Below are positions 63,283 to 64,000 of a stretch of DNA of 64,000 nucleotides, piece after piece. A program made the translations under genes and the position numbers. Numbering within the stretch: position 1 is the first letter of the stretch; each line of letters starts with the position of its first letter. Origin of the DNA: Prochlorococcus marinus str. MIT 0912 (GTDB lineage: Bacteria; Cyanobacteriota; Cyanobacteriia; PCC-6307; Cyanobiaceae); NCBI RefSeq assembly GCF_027359595.1, contig NZ_CP114783.1:868001-932000 (forward strand). Reading direction: 5' to 3'. Under the pieces are notes generated by a model. It had not been told where the DNA came from. It made no database searches and saw only the letters and a program-made list of their open reading frames with translations.

Positions 63283-64000
63283 ATGGAAAAAATTAAAATT
63301 GATCCATTCGAAAAATCACATCAACAAGAAATCAATAAAAAGGATTTTGGAACATTAGCCATAGATTTAGGGAGTTCTACAACTGTGGTTGTTTTTCAAA
63401 AAGAGAATGGCCAACCCCCTGAACTTTTAAATCTACCTCCAATTAGTCGCGCTCCGGGAGAGATACCTAGCTTAATTTGGAAATCAGTAGAAGGAGAAAA
63501 AGAATACTATTTAATTGGACAAGAAATTATAGATTTAAACCTAATTAACTCAAAAGAAAATAACTTGAGTCAAGATTTTAAAAGATGGATAGGAGCTACC
63601 GAAATTCAGCCTATATATGATTCAAAAATCTCCCCAGAAAAAGCAGGAGAGATTTTAATTCACAATATTTGGGAAAAAGTCTCGGAAAAGGTAAACATCA
63701 AACGATTAGTCTTAACTGCTCCAGTAGATACTTATCTTGAATATAAAACTTGGTTGGTAAATGTATGTAATTCATTAGATGTAAAAGAAATTGCATTAGT
63801 GGATGAACCTACTGCTGCTGCGATGGGAGCTGGACTTGAACCTGGTTCAACATTACTAGTTTTAGATTTTGGAGGCAGTACAATTGATATGTCAATTGTT
63901 GCGTTAGAAGGAGGGGAAGGGAAAGCTGCACCAATTGCTCAACTTGTCAGATTTGATGGCAATAATTTAGAGGGTAAAAGTACACAAGTTCTTCGCACTG
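63283..64000 (+). CDS. Hsp70-family protein, 3'-truncated by window edge
   Basis: The first 239 codons of an actin-fold chaperone-like protein. Visible: phosphate-1 motif LAIDLGSSTTVVVFQ after a ~22-residue extension, VLTAPVDTYLEYK, ALVDEPTAAAMGAG and phosphate-2 motif VLDFGGSTIDMSIV. The SS in place of TT/TN in the phosphate-1 loop and the N-terminal extension point to a divergent Hsp70-like protein rather than canonical DnaK. The C-terminal half is outside the window. Confidence 0.9.
   Translation, partial: MEKIKIDPFEKSHQQEINKKDFGTLAIDLGSSTTVVVFQKENGQPPELLNLPPISRAPGEIPSLIWKSVEGEKEYYLIGQEIIDLNLINSKENNLSQDFKRWIGATEIQPIYDSKISPEKAGEILIHNIWEKVSEKVNIKRLVLTAPVDTYLEYKTWLVNVCNSLDVKEIALVDEPTAAAMGAGLEPGSTLLVLDFGGSTIDMSIVALEGGEGKAAPIAQLVRFDGNNLEGKSTQVLRT

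Overview
The window is an AT-rich bacterial chromosome segment, almost certainly from a marine picocyanobacterium of the genus Prochlorococcus. The gene content fits a low-light clade of the NATL type, but that sub-assignment is an inference. The support is: kaiB and kaiC next to rplU/rpmA with no kaiA; high-light-inducible (hli) genes; an NblS/Hik33-type kinase; a photosystem II S4 protein; many cyanobacteria-specific DUF families (DUF1818, 1825, 2811, 3086, 3119, 3386); frequent TTG/GTG starts; and very short intergenic gaps among the housekeeping genes.

1-39 kb is a dense, conserved backbone. It starts with a truncated MFS/GPH transporter, an MlaE-type lipid-transport permease, DUF3119, DUF3086 and plsY. 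It then has pyrF, tyrS, DUF1825, a GIY-YIG-like gene and pepA. A minus-strand envelope run follows in transcription order purC, Omp85/BamA, lpxC, fabZ, lpxA, lpxB, msrA. Divergently from purC lie purD and the histidine kinase, which converge on kaiC/kaiB. Then come rplU-rpmA, a methyltransferase, truB, a SpoIID-like protein, rnz, a lumenal-type pentapeptide protein, ferredoxin, prmA, serA, the PSII S4 protein, tRNA-Val(GAC), murD and a set of small conserved unknowns. Next are a DMT transporter, a GAF protein with a Cys-rich tail, a DoxX protein and an OsmC protein.

39-61 kb is a different landscape: loosely packed, rich in short single-membrane-span or secreted proteins, and with long non-coding gaps. 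It carries three tandem hli genes and one decayed hli. It also has DUF3386, a cupin-like protein, an ABC-F ATPase, DUF805, and a four-gene polar amino-acid ABC transporter (50.3-54.0 kb). A stray Calx-beta repeat fragment of visibly higher GC lies near 61 kb. Several GC-rich inverted repeats without coding capacity are candidates for unannotated RNAs. This is probably an accessory region rich in stress microproteins.

61.5-64 kb returns to backbone: EVE-domain protein, DUF2811, an intergenic pair of inverted DnaA-box-like sequences, DUF1818, rpoZ, and the 5' part of an Hsp70-family gene that runs off the window.

No complete insertion sequence, phage, CRISPR array or rRNA operon is visible. 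Many short ORFs listed here (22-60 aa) were read directly from the sequence. Their confidence is given individually, and most have no assignable function.
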